DNA of 64,000 nucleotides, from contig JAHNUO010000024.1 of NCBI GenBank assembly GCA_019787685.1, forward strand, positions 1-64,000. The letters run 5' to 3'. The notes below the pieces were generated by a model. The model did no database searches. It saw only the letters and a list, made by a program, of their open reading frames with translations, and was not told where the DNA came from. The stretch comes from Chiua virens (lineage: Eukaryota; Basidiomycota; Agaricomycetes; Boletales; Boletaceae). Shown here piece after piece: positions 1 through 11,630 of this stretch. Made by a program: the position numbers and the translations under genes. Each line of letters starts with the position of its first letter. Within the stretch, counting starts at the first letter, position 1.

Positions 1-165
1 TCCGAAATCGATCGTGCCACGCAACATTCGACGTCTCCGTTTAGCTGGCCATCCACCCCTGGAGATGCCAACGCTGCAAGGGAGGCCGTAGATGACAGAC
101 CCGCCGGTGCTGCCATAATGAAGCATTTGCAAATGGTGCAGGATGCTGCTCAATACTCAATTTAG
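1..165 (+). CDS. 3' end of an unidentified protein gene (partial)
   Basis: An open frame enters from the left edge and runs 54 codons to a TAG at 163-165. The peptide begins SEIDRATQHSTSPFSWP and ends in an alpha-helical stretch, HLQMVQDAAQYSI. It is followed by AT-rich sequence that could carry a polyadenylation site. Composition (Ser/Pro/Ala then amphipathic helix) looks like a real C-terminus. No family is recognised and the start lies outside the window. It converges on the helicase gene that ends at 644. Confidence 0.45.
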   Translation, partial: SEIDRATQHSTSPFSWPSTPGDANAAREAVDDRPAGAAIMKHLQMVQDAAQYSI

Positions 166-643
166 TTGCAATTTATTTTTTGAGGATTTCAGCCCCTTGT
201 TATTCTGTTCCTTGTGTGTTCTTCCATGTGAATCTCACATGAATTGTTGAGTCGCCCATTTTGTTTGCCTGCTTACCTGGCGTATGGTCTATGCTATCTA
301 TTCAGTGCTACATCTGCACCGCTGCTGGTACCTTTCCCAAGTTGCTAACTGTCTTTACCTTGATTAAAGTACCATGGAGGATCTCAAGGAGAACATTACT
401 TGTCGCGACGGACTCCCGAACATTGAATGTCCACTCAGTGCCCGTTGTCCCCAAGTTGGCCTTCCCACCAGGCTTACTGGACTGTGTTTTTGACATTGCC
501 AATGTGATCACTTGCAAAGCACGGGCGATTTGCAGCCACCCTTTTGTGTCTGTTGTTACTAGCCAGGAGTATCTGTACAACTCTTGCACAGTTAGATCCC
601 ATTAGTTACTTGTGTGGATGCCCATTATGATTGTCCCACTGCA
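166..643. other. Convergent intergenic stretch
   Basis: Lies between the 3' end of the left partial gene and the 3' end of the helicase gene. A 93-codon minus-strand frame at 308-589 contains a plausible peptide (WLQIARALQVITLAMSKT) and might be a further 3' exon or decayed extension of the helicase gene. No splice connection could be shown. Confidence 0.3.
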
Positions 644-3600
644 TTAATGACAACTGTGAAGTCCAACGACCCTCTCCACGAACCACAAGAACAGTTCCAT
701 GACCCTGCTGTAATACCCTTCAGCTGGCATGCCCACCAACCATTGTGTATACGCCTCCCAGGTCAACCATTTCACTCCCAACTCCTCTTGTGCTTGAGTT
801 CGTATTTCGAAATGTGTCCATATCGCCCCCAGGGTAGGGATAACCACATCCTCCCACTCACAGATCACCTTCGCCCCCACAAACTCACCATGTAACATGT
901 TCGAACATGTAGGCACATGGCAAATCCAACAGATCCCTTTCACCCCTGGTGGGTATCGTATCTTCTTCTTCCACTCCATCATGTGTGCAGTCCCACCACA
1001 CACCTGCAGCCGTGGACAAGTCCACAGTCCCACATGTGTGGGCTTTTGGCTCATGACGAGACACACGCCACAACCATAGTCCTTGACCTTGTTCAGCGCC
1101 AATCGCATCCGGTCAGCCTCCTGCACTTCCGTAGCCAGACGCGATATCCGCTTCTTCTTCGTCACTTCAGCTGCATGTGAAAAGGCACTGCTCCGAGTAC
1201 CACCATGTGCTTGCTCTACTCCATCCATTGGGATTGATATCGAGGGTGGATTTACTTTGGTTGAGGACTGAATTGGTGCTCCCATCGGCAAGGGACAGAT
1301 GGATGAGGGATGCGTGGTATCCGATGTCTTCAATTTCGACCTATCTGTGCAAACGGAGCAGGGCATGTTTGCTACATCCTCCTTGCATTCCATTCCATGA
1401 GAATCGAGGTATAGAGTTGATCCATAGCGCAAGCATCGATGGCTTCCATGCACATACACATGGTCATGCGCATACCATAGGCCTTTGTGATCCTGGGTCT
1501 CGCGGGGGTTTTTTGGTAGCTGGGGGTGTGATGCTGGAATGATGAAGCATCGCGCTTTTTCACCATCGCGTCCACACCGACCTTGTGCCTGGACCAGCTC
1601 CGTCATTTCCAGTGCCATCTTGAAGTGTATGGTGAGTCTGACATGTGGATAGTCATTTCCGGTCGTGAATGCACTTGTGCAAATCATGATTGGCGTGATA
1701 CCCTGTCTCCAGTCATTATGCATTGTTAATCGTATTTCATCAGTGACATGTTTTGCCCCTGTATAGAATGGCCAGCCGGTCTGCAAAGAACATCAGTGAA
1801 TGGTAGGTTGAATAAATGTGCAGTCAGATACCTGTGCAGCCAACTCTTCGCCATCCTCAATGTATGCCACAAAGACAAGCCCTCGATCCTGTGGTGTCCA
1901 TGTTTGCTGCTGCTGTCGTACAATATCTTTGATCCTGTTTGGTATTTGCTTAGACGGCATGGGTCGCTCCATGATATACTCGAGCTCGGGCCGGTTGCTA
2001 CTTTGTCGAATCTCCACAGCATCATCCAAAACACCGAAAAACCTTTTCAATGGAAGAACCTCTGAAGGTGGCACTGTGGCACTGAGTAGGATCAGTTGCA
2101 TGCTGAATTCCCGTAGTTCCTTGACGTTTGCGAGAGAGTCACGGAAATCGTGCGACAGGAATGGAAGATGTGCCTCGTCAAACACCAATCGTGTGATTCG
2201 TAGCTCGTCATTCAACTCTGCAATGGCTTGACGCCATCCACTAAATGTTGCCCGATCAGCTGACACTAGAATCAGGTTAGTCCTCGAATGGAGTCGCCTC
2301 CCTGTAAGACATGGATTGTATTCCTGATAAGGAATCCCCATGCAATCCAATTTTCGTTTCCAGTCTGCCATAAGAGATTTCAATGGCACTACCACAACTG
2401 TTCCTGTGTCCTCTGACAGCATAGCGGGAATGATTGCCAACATCGATTTTCCACCACCGGTTTTGAGCATTGCAATCACGTCTGTTCTGTATTCCATGAT
2501 AGCAAGTGCTGCGGCCTTCTGTTCCTTGGATACCCAAGTTGCACTTGGCATCTTTAGAATTCGCCGCAGAGCTTGGAGACACTTGATCTCAAGGTCAGGG
2601 CTCTGAGCAAGCGGGTATTCAAATGAACGGGCTTCAAGCGCAGTAGTACTGGCCACTAGTGACACATGATTGTATGTTATATGTGAGCAGGGTGAAACTG
2701 AGCATCACTCACTATCCTCACTGTGTGTGGACGTCAATGACACGGAGGGCAATCCACATTCCTCTAAGAGCAATCAGATAGAGCATGACACTGGTGCAGG
2801 TGTGAAATCATACCAACTTGAGCTGCTATCACTGTGGTCGCTGCAGCCTCCGGGAGGATAGTAGCTACTACAGACTGGGATCAATATTTAGGCCTGTGTT
2901 TAGCATTGTTCCCACCTACCACATAAGGGCGTGGTTGATCCACCATACCGATCATCCTTAACTACTTCGTTGTCCTTGCTTGGTTGGATCGGTTGCCTGG
3001 TTCTAGGTGTGCAAAAACTGTCCACATTACTGCCTGGTGTTGGTACAAGGTCATCATAGAGATCATCCATGTCTTCCAGATTGGTGGGGCAGATCAATTC
3101 CTCTGTTGCTGATCCTTGGGAACTATCCAACTTGAAAGCTGGCATTGAATATTGTTCAGTGTGCTCTAAGAAGAAATGTTCAGCTTTACAATGATAAATC
3201 AGATTGTGTGCTGGATGTAACACATACTGCCTGAAGATGCCCTACGATCATAGTGAAGATTTTCCAATGTGAAATCTTTTTTTTGCGGTAGCTTTGAGGT
3301 GTCATCATTTGATATAACATCCTGCACTGCAGCATTGATCATCGGACCCATGGCGAGACTAAACTTGTGGATCAATCGGGTTTCTAGAGTGGGGAGTAAC
3401 TTCTCTTCCATCCTCTCCAAGATCCGCTCAGCAATGTGGTCTGCTGTAATGGTCATTTCTTCATTCCCATCTTTGACAGGCCCAAGCACATTCTTTTGGA
3501 CATCAATGCCAAACTGACCAGACTTCGCCAGATGGTGGAATTGTGCGCTGTCAGCGAATTTGTATGGCAGGCCAAGACCTCCTGGGACTGTGTGCATGAT

Positions 3601-6600
3601 GACCTGCCATTTGACACTTGCATGGAGGAAGTGAGGAAGGAGGTCTTCTGCAGCACCTGCAAGCACATCTGGACTGAGACCATAGATGCGATTCTCGGTG
3701 GCTCGTGAATGGCCCGCTTGAAGAGCATCCACTGTATCATTTCCATCAAGTTCAAGAAGTTCCTCTGTGTAATGTGCAAGCTTCCGCTTGAACGCAATGC
3801 TGATATGACGCCATGGGTTTACAGTGAGTTTGGTATTGACATGAGGAAGGCTGCTAGATGCCATGATGTTGCTGAGATCATTGGTGTTAAACAGGCGGTC
3901 AACGTTGACGAAGAGATTTGACTGATATAGGAGGGAAATGTCGTGTCGAGTTGGATAGCAGAGGTGCACAGCGAGTTCAGCAAATGGTCGAGCCAGCGCA
4001 AGCGATTGGATCATGAGGTCACTGGTAATGGCATCGAGGGAATGTGGAATTAATTTGTCATATCCTGTCATTGAAGCCATCTTGTTATAACGACGAAGGA
4101 GGGCAACATGCTTTCCCATGATGATTAGGTTGCGCTGAGAGCGGTATTTCCCGTTGCAGTACAACATTGGAGTGAGTTCTGTTCCACGACCTGGAGCTCC
4201 ACTGAGCATTTCACAACGCATGAGGAGGTGAGCCTGAAATTCAGCATAGTCGCGAAGCCATTGGCGAAGGGCGCCAAAGTTCCACGTGATAGAACCGTCA
4301 TCAAAACGTCCAAAAAATTCCCGGATGTTTGGATTGGCCATGAAGGCATTTGCCAGCAGATCACGATTTTTGAAGCAGCTGTTCCGTGGATCTGTGAGAA
4401 AGGAATACCCAACTTCATTGTTCCCCATTGCATCAGCAAGATGATCATAGCAAATCCGCATGTTGACCCCTTTCAACACCTTCTTCTCCCATATGTCAAC
4501 GATTGTGTGCCCACCTGCAGCAAACATGAGTCTCAAGTGGTCAAGATGAATCTTGTCCCCTTTGTACAACAAGTGCTGCCATTCCGTACGATCCAGCCAC
4601 CAGATGCAAGGTAAGTTCATTGTTTGAAAGGCAATGGATGATGCATAGTGCTGCAAGGCCCGTACACGACTGAATGGTGAGTTGGTCTTTTCAGTGTACC
4701 ATGGCAAGAGAAAGTCACAGGCTTGGTACTCGTCATCATTGAAATTGCTAGCAGCAAGGTGCTTTACTTCTTTGAGGCAGGTGAGATGGATGCAGTATTC
4801 CAGCTTGGCAAGGTAGCCAGTGATATCTTTGGGATCTTGATGCCTGCCATCCTGATTGAGGGTGAGGAGGACAAGCAACCGTTCTGTTGGACAAGGAATG
4901 TGATTTCCAGCTGATCGCCTCCACATAGTGAACCACAGGCCACGGAAGACATCATGCATTGCATGAGAGACATTGGTTTGGCCTTCAAGGGCAGTCTGCA
5001 ATACATGCAATTGACTCTTGAGCACTTGAGGTAAAGGAATTTGGTATTTGTCCTGTGATGGTAAACGCAGAAGGAGACACAGGAGAGCAATAATTGGTTG
5101 AATATATTTGCCCATGGTCTTTGAATCTTGATGTGATTGTAGTGGTGTGTTGCTTATTCCACTTCAAAAATGCTGTGAACCAGGTATTTCAAGAAATGAA
5201 AGACATCATTGCTTACTCTGCTTGTGGGTCAGGAGAATTGAGCTTTTGTAAAATCAGATCATCTGTGACCTTCAATAGTTCTAGTGCCTCGTTGAAATAT
5301 GTCTCAACTGCCATCTTGATTCCTGGCACATGGATGTCTGTATCCAATCTGTCAGGGACTTGAACCAATTGTTGCAACAGTTTGGGATTATAGCCAGCAA
5401 CATGTTCATGCCATCGTGTGAAGCGCAGCCAAGGAGAGATGAGTCGTTGATCTTGAGGCACCTGAGTGCTGCTGACATTTGCAGAGACTTGATTGCGTAG
5501 GTCTCTGATAAAGTGAGGACTTGTGATGTCATGAGGAGGTTCTGTTCCTTTGGTTGTGATGGGATCTAGCACACGCCACAGAGCACGAGCAGATCCACCC
5601 CTGTTAAACTGTTGCATCTTGCAGGGCAGCCAATCATTGGGAAGGGGGATGTCTGAGTGAAGTTCTTGATGATGTGTGCGCATGCTCTTCTTTACTCCCA
5701 AGACACGTTCACAGAAATTGCATGCAAAGCCATCAAGAATTTTCAAACCCTTGAATGGCTTGACACCAGCTGAGATTGGTGGCATTGGCAGGTCTTCATG
5801 AATCTTCAGGAAATCAACCAATTGATGGAAGAAGTCTGTGTTGAATTTCATCCCATGGTGTTTGTTGCGGATATGACTTTGAACCTGGGATGGAGCCAAT
5901 GCTACAAGGCAAACATTGCAACAAAGTGCAATCAAGTCTGGATCAATGACAATATTGATGGAATCCAGAAATGGATGGTGTAAGAGAGCATCTCTTGGGT
6001 CATAGAACTGTAATCATTTTGAATGTTTGCTAACAGTAATAATGAGTTTATGCATACTGGAGGAACAAGGGTTTTATCATTTGTATCCTCATTGAAGTGA
6101 TCAGGATGATTCTAGCAGTTGTTGTTAGTGATAAACAAACATGGTGATTGAAGAGAACATGCCTTGAACAAAGTATTAGGAGCTGTTTGTTCCTCTAGAT
6201 TATGTGAAGGAAGCTATAGACATGAGGATGATAGTATAAATGGATGACACATTGAAAACCAAATACCCACATGATTATGTTCATTTGTATTGTGTTGAAC
6301 ATGGGATTCTTGTAGAGCAGAAGGGGTGGGGGAAAGGAGCTAGTATATGGGTGTTTGTATGATTGATTAGAATGCTTAGGCTGTCATTTGTCTGAGAATG
6401 CATACATTGTGTGCAGAGACACATTTGTGAGGATCATTGGTAGGATGGGAGTCCCTGATAGCTAAAGTATCAGATATGATCTGAGGATAAATCAGAAATG
6501 AAAACTTATGCAGGAGAAATCAACAAATAGCTACATTGGATTGATCATGCCAGGATTTTCTTCCCTTCAAATGTTTTTTCAGACCCTCAAGGGTGGAGAA

Positions 6601-6801
6601 GGTCTTGTCTCGAGTGCAACCATTTGGAGAGCAATGACACTCATAGACACCATCTTTGTTTGGGAAAACTGTGATCTTTCTACCAAGACCTGGAATATCA
6701 ATAGTTGAGCCATGCTTAACACCAACTGTACATCTCTTTTGGTGTTTGGAATGCTCCTTTCGAGTGTCAAATGTGGCCTGACACTTTCCACAGGTATGCA
6801 T
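644..6801 (-). CDS. C2H2/OrsD-like N-terminus joined to a RecQ-type DNA helicase (multi-exon)
   Basis: Likely one long gene read right to left. Exon 1 (6801-6535) encodes a C2H2-like finger (CGKCQATF...HQKRC) and a second Cys/His unit. Exon 2 (6007-5217) opens FYDPRDALLHHPF and has paired Cys motifs (LCCNVCL, FACNFCERVLG), as in OrsD/DUF3505 proteins. Exon 3 (5161-3228) is about 640 residues without a recognised domain. Exon 4 is about 3183-2920. The helicase starts near 2665 with motif I (KTGGGKS), DEAH box (VFDEAH), LSAT, then after a 51-base intron (1781-1831) motif VI (QAQGRCGRDG), ending at TAA 644. Phases of introns 5216-5162, 3227-3184 and 1831-1781 agree. The link 2920-2665 is uncertain and may hold one or two small exons. 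Such composites are multicopy in Agaricomycetes and resemble telomere-linked helicases. The helicase call is firm; a single fused gene is inferred. Confidence 0.75.
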
Positions 6802-7430
6802 GATGAAAGATATGTGATGAAAAAGAAATGAGAGTAAAGGAAGAATAAAGTAATGTTGAAAAATGAACGTGACACAAACATGCTGACTAAGGATACTCAT
6901 TTAGGGTAGATGCTGACCAATCATAATTGCTTCCTGTTAGAAAGGTAAGTTCTTTCTCTAACTCAACATAACCTTGGTGAGCACTAAGCTTTGCTGGCAG
7001 GGTCCTTGTTTATCATGTTGCAAACCCAAATAATATTTTGTGCCATGTAGCACAGTCCCCAGTCAGCATCACTGTAGGCTTGTATGTACAGCTTGTTTTA
7101 CTTTTCATTTTCATTAAATTTATTGTGGCATGTTACCTGGTTGTTTTTATTTCTCATGGAGTCTGAGGGGTAGTTACATTAGTAGGCCTGGGGAGGGACC
7201 TTGTTTGTAAAATGGTAACCTAGTAGTGAGTTGATGAGATATTGTTTACCTAGCCACAATTACCCATTTTGGGTGTTTAGAACCAAGTCTTGCACCATTT
7301 TAAGGCAAACAGCTAGCAAGGTTGATGGTATGTGCACAGTCATTCAATACATTGAATGTTTCTTGATCACTGTCCTCCTTGACCAAGCACTTCCTCCATT
7401 TACCATATCCAATATGCCCCTCTTTCCTCA
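6802..7430. other. AT-rich flank upstream of the helicase gene
   Basis: No coding frame is supported. The base composition matches the neighbouring helicase block and differs from the GC-richer genes beyond 8.9 kb. It would contain the promoter of the minus-strand composite gene. Nothing specific is recognised. Confidence 0.4.
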
Positions 7431-7980
7431 GGCTCCTACATGCCTCCACTTCGAGTGTGAGGCTATATTATTGGACTTAGTGGAATTTTGTGCCACGGAT
7501 AATTCCAAGTGGCTGTACACATAAATTTAAACAGCGAAATCTTAAGCATCCTCACACTCTCAGCGATGGCTGCAAGAAAACATTGGTAAACATTGTCAGC
7601 CACAGCGTCATGTTGTTTATTGCCATGAGGTGCAGCCACGCAGGACATCATTTGTAGGAGGTGCCTCCATGTGGAAGGTGCAATGCCAGTGTGACAAAAA
7701 TTGATAGTAGCAGTCTGGTAACCCTCAACCACTGACCAGATAAATGTAACCCTAGATTAGTTGTACATTATTGCAGTTTTTATTTGACATCTGCTGGCCC
7801 CAATGCTGTGGCTGACAATGTTTACCAATGTTTTCTTGCAGCTGTTACTGAGAGTGTGAGGATGCTTAAGATTTCGCTGTTTGAATTTATGTGTACAGCC
7901 ACTCGGAATTATCCGTGGCACTAGATTCCACTAAGTCCAATGATAGAGCCTCACACTCAAAGCAGAGGCATGTAGGAGCC
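7431..7980. repeat. Large imperfect inverted repeat (about 180-base arms, 190-base spacer)
   Basis: The left arm 7431-7610 and right arm 7801-7980 are reverse complements with only scattered mismatches, for example GGCTCCTACATGCCTC at the outer ends and TGGTAAACATTGTCAGCCAC at the inner ends. Each arm contains the same short coding relic read outward from the centre. On the minus strand of the left arm it gives ADNVYQCFLAA and ESVRMLKIS; the plus strand of the right arm gives the same with few changes. The frames are short, so this looks like an inverted duplication of a mobile-element gene fragment. A folded transcript would make a long hairpin. Confidence 0.85.
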
Positions 7981-8871
7981 TGCTCTTTCCCTTGATAAGG
8001 CAAACATAAAGCAAACAAGTCACCATACAGTGACTCTAAAAACTGTTCCAATAACTAACCCCTAACCAGGGTGCAAAGTGCCCTGCAATCATTTGTGGGA
8101 ATCACACCTCACTTTGGTGAGACCAAACAAAGTACAAATACTGGGTACAAATCAGTTCCTAGATCATGTGATTTGGCTCAAGGGCTATGGAGATATGCCA
8201 ATTTGAAATGAAGATTACCATTGGAACAGTATTTGGACTTTTAATATAAGACATAGGATCTCAACATTGAGAGAGGCAATTTGCTATTGTTTGGTGCTAC
8301 AAACAAAGATATATATGTCTACTACTCAAAAGAAAACTATTCATCCTCAGCTTGATTCTGGTCATTCCATTTGCTCTGTTGCATCTAGCACTGGTGTGGG
8401 TTACTGGTGTGGGCCTTGCTACCATCTCCTGACTTTGTTCCAAGGAGTGTTCTGACCTCCAAAAGTCTATTGGGGGTCATCCATCCAAGCTATCCATCTC
8501 ATCTCTAAACACAAGGCAGAGAATGCTGTCCAGGGAAGGCCATAGTCAAGTCCAAAATGTCCTGTACTTTCTGCTAAACATCACAAGGCTTGCTTGGACT
8601 TTGCTATTGCTTGCAAGGATTGGATTAGCTTCCTAGCTATCTACATTATTCTTGTGAGTTGTATTTAGGTTTAGTCATTTACATATAGGCTGTGGAATGT
8701 ATTAAGATTCAGTGGTATTCACATAAGAATAACTAATCATTGTTCATATCTGTTGGCATTTGTGTTCCATTATTGACAGATGGCCTATATCAGCTGACTT
8801 TACATTGTGCATGGAGTACTAGGTGCGCGCGCTGTGTGCAGCATATTGAATATCATGCATGGGGAAGATTA
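7981..8871. other. AT-rich non-coding tail of the mobile-element-like block
   Basis: No supported gene. A 62-codon frame at 8267-8455 has no recognisable content. The AT-rich character ends near 8810-8870, where GC-rich coding sequence of the kinase begins. The boundary with the kinase stop codon is almost immediate. Confidence 0.4.
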
Positions 8872-10336
8872 TTAGTCAGCTTTGAACCAATGATGTCTGA
8901 GTGCCTCAGAGGGACGGAACCGGCGAGCCGGCTCGTACACGAGGAAGCAGTGAACGAGGTCGAGCAGGGAGCAAACTGGGTCTGGCACTGGCACGTGTGT
9001 GGTCGTGTCAAGTCGAATGCTCGAGGTGGACAGAGGGAGATTTGGAAGGCGCGACGACAAGTCGACTGCATCGACATTGGCAAAGGAGACCTTGGATGCA
9101 TCTGGGAGGGTCAGAAACGACTGTTTGTCTGGGCGTGTGAAGGACGTGGTCAGTGCGTTAAAATGTATGACGTAGGGAGAAGGACGTACCGGCCACAGTA
9201 CTCTCGTTCGGTGTGCCACCACCCGAAAGATACTCCACGCGAGTCCGATCTCGCCGCGCGTTGCATCGAACAGACTCATCCGGGTCCACCTACCCGTCGG
9301 TATGCCCGGATGTGGGCGATTTCCTCGTGGGATGATGAACGGCGTTGGGGATGGGGTGGATGCTCGTGGCGAGTCGGCACTCGACTCAGACCCAGATTCT
9401 CCATCGTCAGCACGGTTCAAAGGGGCGGGATCCTCGTCGTCCGAGTCCGAGTCCGTCTGAAGACGGAGCGAGGCGAAGAATTCGACCAAGGTGACTCCGA
9501 GACTCCATACATCGATGGCAAAGGTGACGTACGACCGCGGACCAAAAAGAAGTTCTGGTGGCCGATAGGGACTGTACGTATACGAGCGTCAGTACCGACA
9601 AAGAATTGCCAGGTATACGACAAAAGGAAGCAGTTGTTGTCGTACCCAGTTGACACCTCAAAATAAATTCGTGCGATCGACTCGGGCCATAAATCATTCG
9701 CTTTCGCGGTATTCTCCGCGTCCGCGCAAAATGCGATCCCAAAGTCAATCAGTCGTGCACATCCAGACGGCGTCATAAGGATGTTGCTTGGCTTGATATC
9801 CCGGTGGGTGATCCCGACGTGTTCGCTGTGTAGGTAGCTTGCTCCAGGCAGGACTTGGAAGATGATCGACTTGGCAAGGACGACGAACTGAACTTCGTGT
9901 GGTGTCGGGGAGAACCGAGAGTGTTTGAGAAGCCCGTCTAGCGAGTAAGGCATGTATGGCATCCAAAAGCTCAGATTTTGGAATCGTTGGTTTGGTTCTT
10001 GCTTGATCAGTGGGATGATCTGGGATACGCAAGGTTCAAGATTACAAAATGATGGAATCCGGACACAGAATGCGACGTACATTCGGATGTGAAAGGGAAG
10101 CAAGTAGACGAACTTCCTTGATGATATCGAGAGGCTCTTTGGCATGTGCCATGGTGGACGTCTTGATCGCGATGAACCGAGGGCCGTCTGACAATTCAGA
10201 TTCGATGCGGGTTGCGATGGAGGTGGGGCCATTGGATATGATTTCCTGAGAGTGAAAAGGTCAGCACGTAGAAGATTAATGGTATGATCCAAGTTGCACC
10301 CACAACGTTCTCGTCGTAGTCGTCGAAAGTCATCAT
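8872..10336 (-). CDS. CDK-like (CMGC-type) serine/threonine protein kinase, one apparent frameshift
   Basis: Exons: about 10336-10306 (MMTFDDYDENV), 10245-10081, 10019-9646, 9571-9190, 9128-8872. The kinase domain shows the ATP-site lysine (FIAIKTS), catalytic loop THRDIKPSN, DFG (RLIDFGIAF), the activation-segment end VSTG/PYRPPELLFG, the DVWSLGVTLVEFF helix and the C-lobe end EALRHHWF. The glycine loop is weak (SNGPTSIATR). An acidic Ser-rich insert follows VEFF, before GLAWSIFRV. Near 9215-9222 the frame of SIFRV does not continue into the conserved GTPNEST; one base seems missing. After that shift, an intron 9189-9129 restores the frame to the TAA at 8872. Layout resembles fungal Csk1/Cak1-type kinases. 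The stop codon lies next to the mobile-element-like block. Confidence 0.8.
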
Positions 10337-10447
10337 TAATTCTTGAAAATGTCTCTTCGAAGTACTTGACGTTGATCAGCGTAGTTCGCTTCAGAGCATT
10401 ATTGAAACTCTCCGACCAGTGGGCAGTTGTAGCGTTAGTAGCCATGG

Positions 10448-10465
10448 CCATGATCATGATCATGG
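10448..10465. promoter_or_regulatory. 18-base perfect palindrome upstream of the kinase
   Basis: CCATGATCATGATCATGG reads identically on both strands and lies about 110 bases upstream of the kinase ATG, between it and the diverging glycosyltransferase-like pseudogene. It has the form of a binding site for a symmetric dimer, but no known factor is assigned. It may be chance. Confidence 0.3.
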
Positions 10466-10489
10466 TGGCAGAGCACACATCTGGGTCCC

Positions 10490-11573
10490 AAAACCTTGCA
10501 TTACGTCCGCTCACACACTCGCTCGGATGCTCCGACTGAGCGATAAACAGCAGGGGCGACGCCATTGCACACATATTCCAGTAGGTATACCACCACCGGA
10601 TGAATACGTGGATTATATGGGATACACGCTCGTCCCATGGGCTTGGCTCGTAAATTTGGGTCCGCTCGAAACCCAACGAACGCTGGTTCGCGTCTCGAAC
10701 GGGACTGCAGAGTAGATAGAAGAAAGGTTGTGCACCCGTCCCAATGAAACGCTGTTCCTCCCTGACACGGAGCCATACGAGTTTCAATTCGTGGACACCC
10801 CTGGTCCCGCGCGGGAGGGCGACAGATATCTCCATGCCGTCCCGATCGACACACTCGCTGCAACACCAGAGCATCTCATCCAGCTCGGGACGCTCTTCGG
10901 CTCTTCACGACTCCGCCTCAGGAAGGCCGAGAATCGACGGCTTCGTGGCGACGTAAGACGGCCCGTGGTATTTGCGAACGCGGCCTTGACGTTTGCTGCG
11001 GAGCGGATCAGGGAAATCCTTGGGAGAATATATGTGGCTGCACTTGTGCGTGTAGGCGATGGCCATTGTCAAAAAGGTGCACAAGGGAACGTGAGGGTCG
11101 TCTAGTGGAAACTCGTGCGGGACGTTCTGGGGGTGGACGTGCAAACGACGTTGAACTGGAAAGGCCCATTCTGCCTTAAGAGATGACGGTAGATGGCGAT
11201 ACCCAGGACGACAACGAGGAGGATATCATGGATGTCCTGGGACTACCAGAGATACCTCCGGATAAGCCTAGCCTGAGGGTACCCCACCCGCAACTGCCTT
11301 TCTAATCTCTTGCCACAACCCACTCCATACGACGCTAAGCATCCGACGGCTCAACGTGCCGCTCTTCATCGCGACCGATGCACCACTTGGCTCAGACGAC
11401 CCATTACTGGCTCCCTTGATCGTTAGAGAGCGAGATGGCGGGTCTCGGAGGGTTGCAGAATGAGTACGATGGTGTGCCGCTGGCGGAATATGTAACGCCG
11501 ATAGTGGATGCACTGGTGGATACATTTAGTCGATTATATGTGGGGGACGTGTTGCATATTGTAGAGATTCAAT
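10490..11573 (+). pseudogene. Decayed O-fucosyltransferase-like glycosyltransferase, copy 1
   Basis: Fragments in order: DYMGYTLVPWAWL, an in-frame TAG at about 10714-10716 where copy 2 has Trp, then LFLPDTEPYEFQFVDT, HLIQLGTLFGSSRLRLR and a RVGDG-like motif (VRVGDGH). Next, in another frame, come RRLNVPLFIATDAPLGSDD, EYDGVPLAEYV and DTFSRLYVGDVLHIV, ending at TGA 11571-11573. The LFIATDAP and RVGDG motifs are those of GDP-fucose-dependent O-fucosyltransferase-like proteins; the assignment is by motif order only. The TAG, stops around 11100-11270 and frame changes show it cannot encode a full protein. A homologous copy lies inverted at 34100-34880. Confidence 0.6.
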
Positions 11574-11630
11574 GATCGGCTACTATGTTTCTATTTTAGG
11601 ACTCAACGTCAACCAGTACAAAGTCGTACG

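Noticed and set aside
10299..10874. Long minus-strand open frame upstream of the kinase start
   Set aside because: It is antisense to the glycosyltransferase-like pseudogene and not needed for the kinase, whose ATG fits at 10336. Its composition is Arg/Cys-biased.
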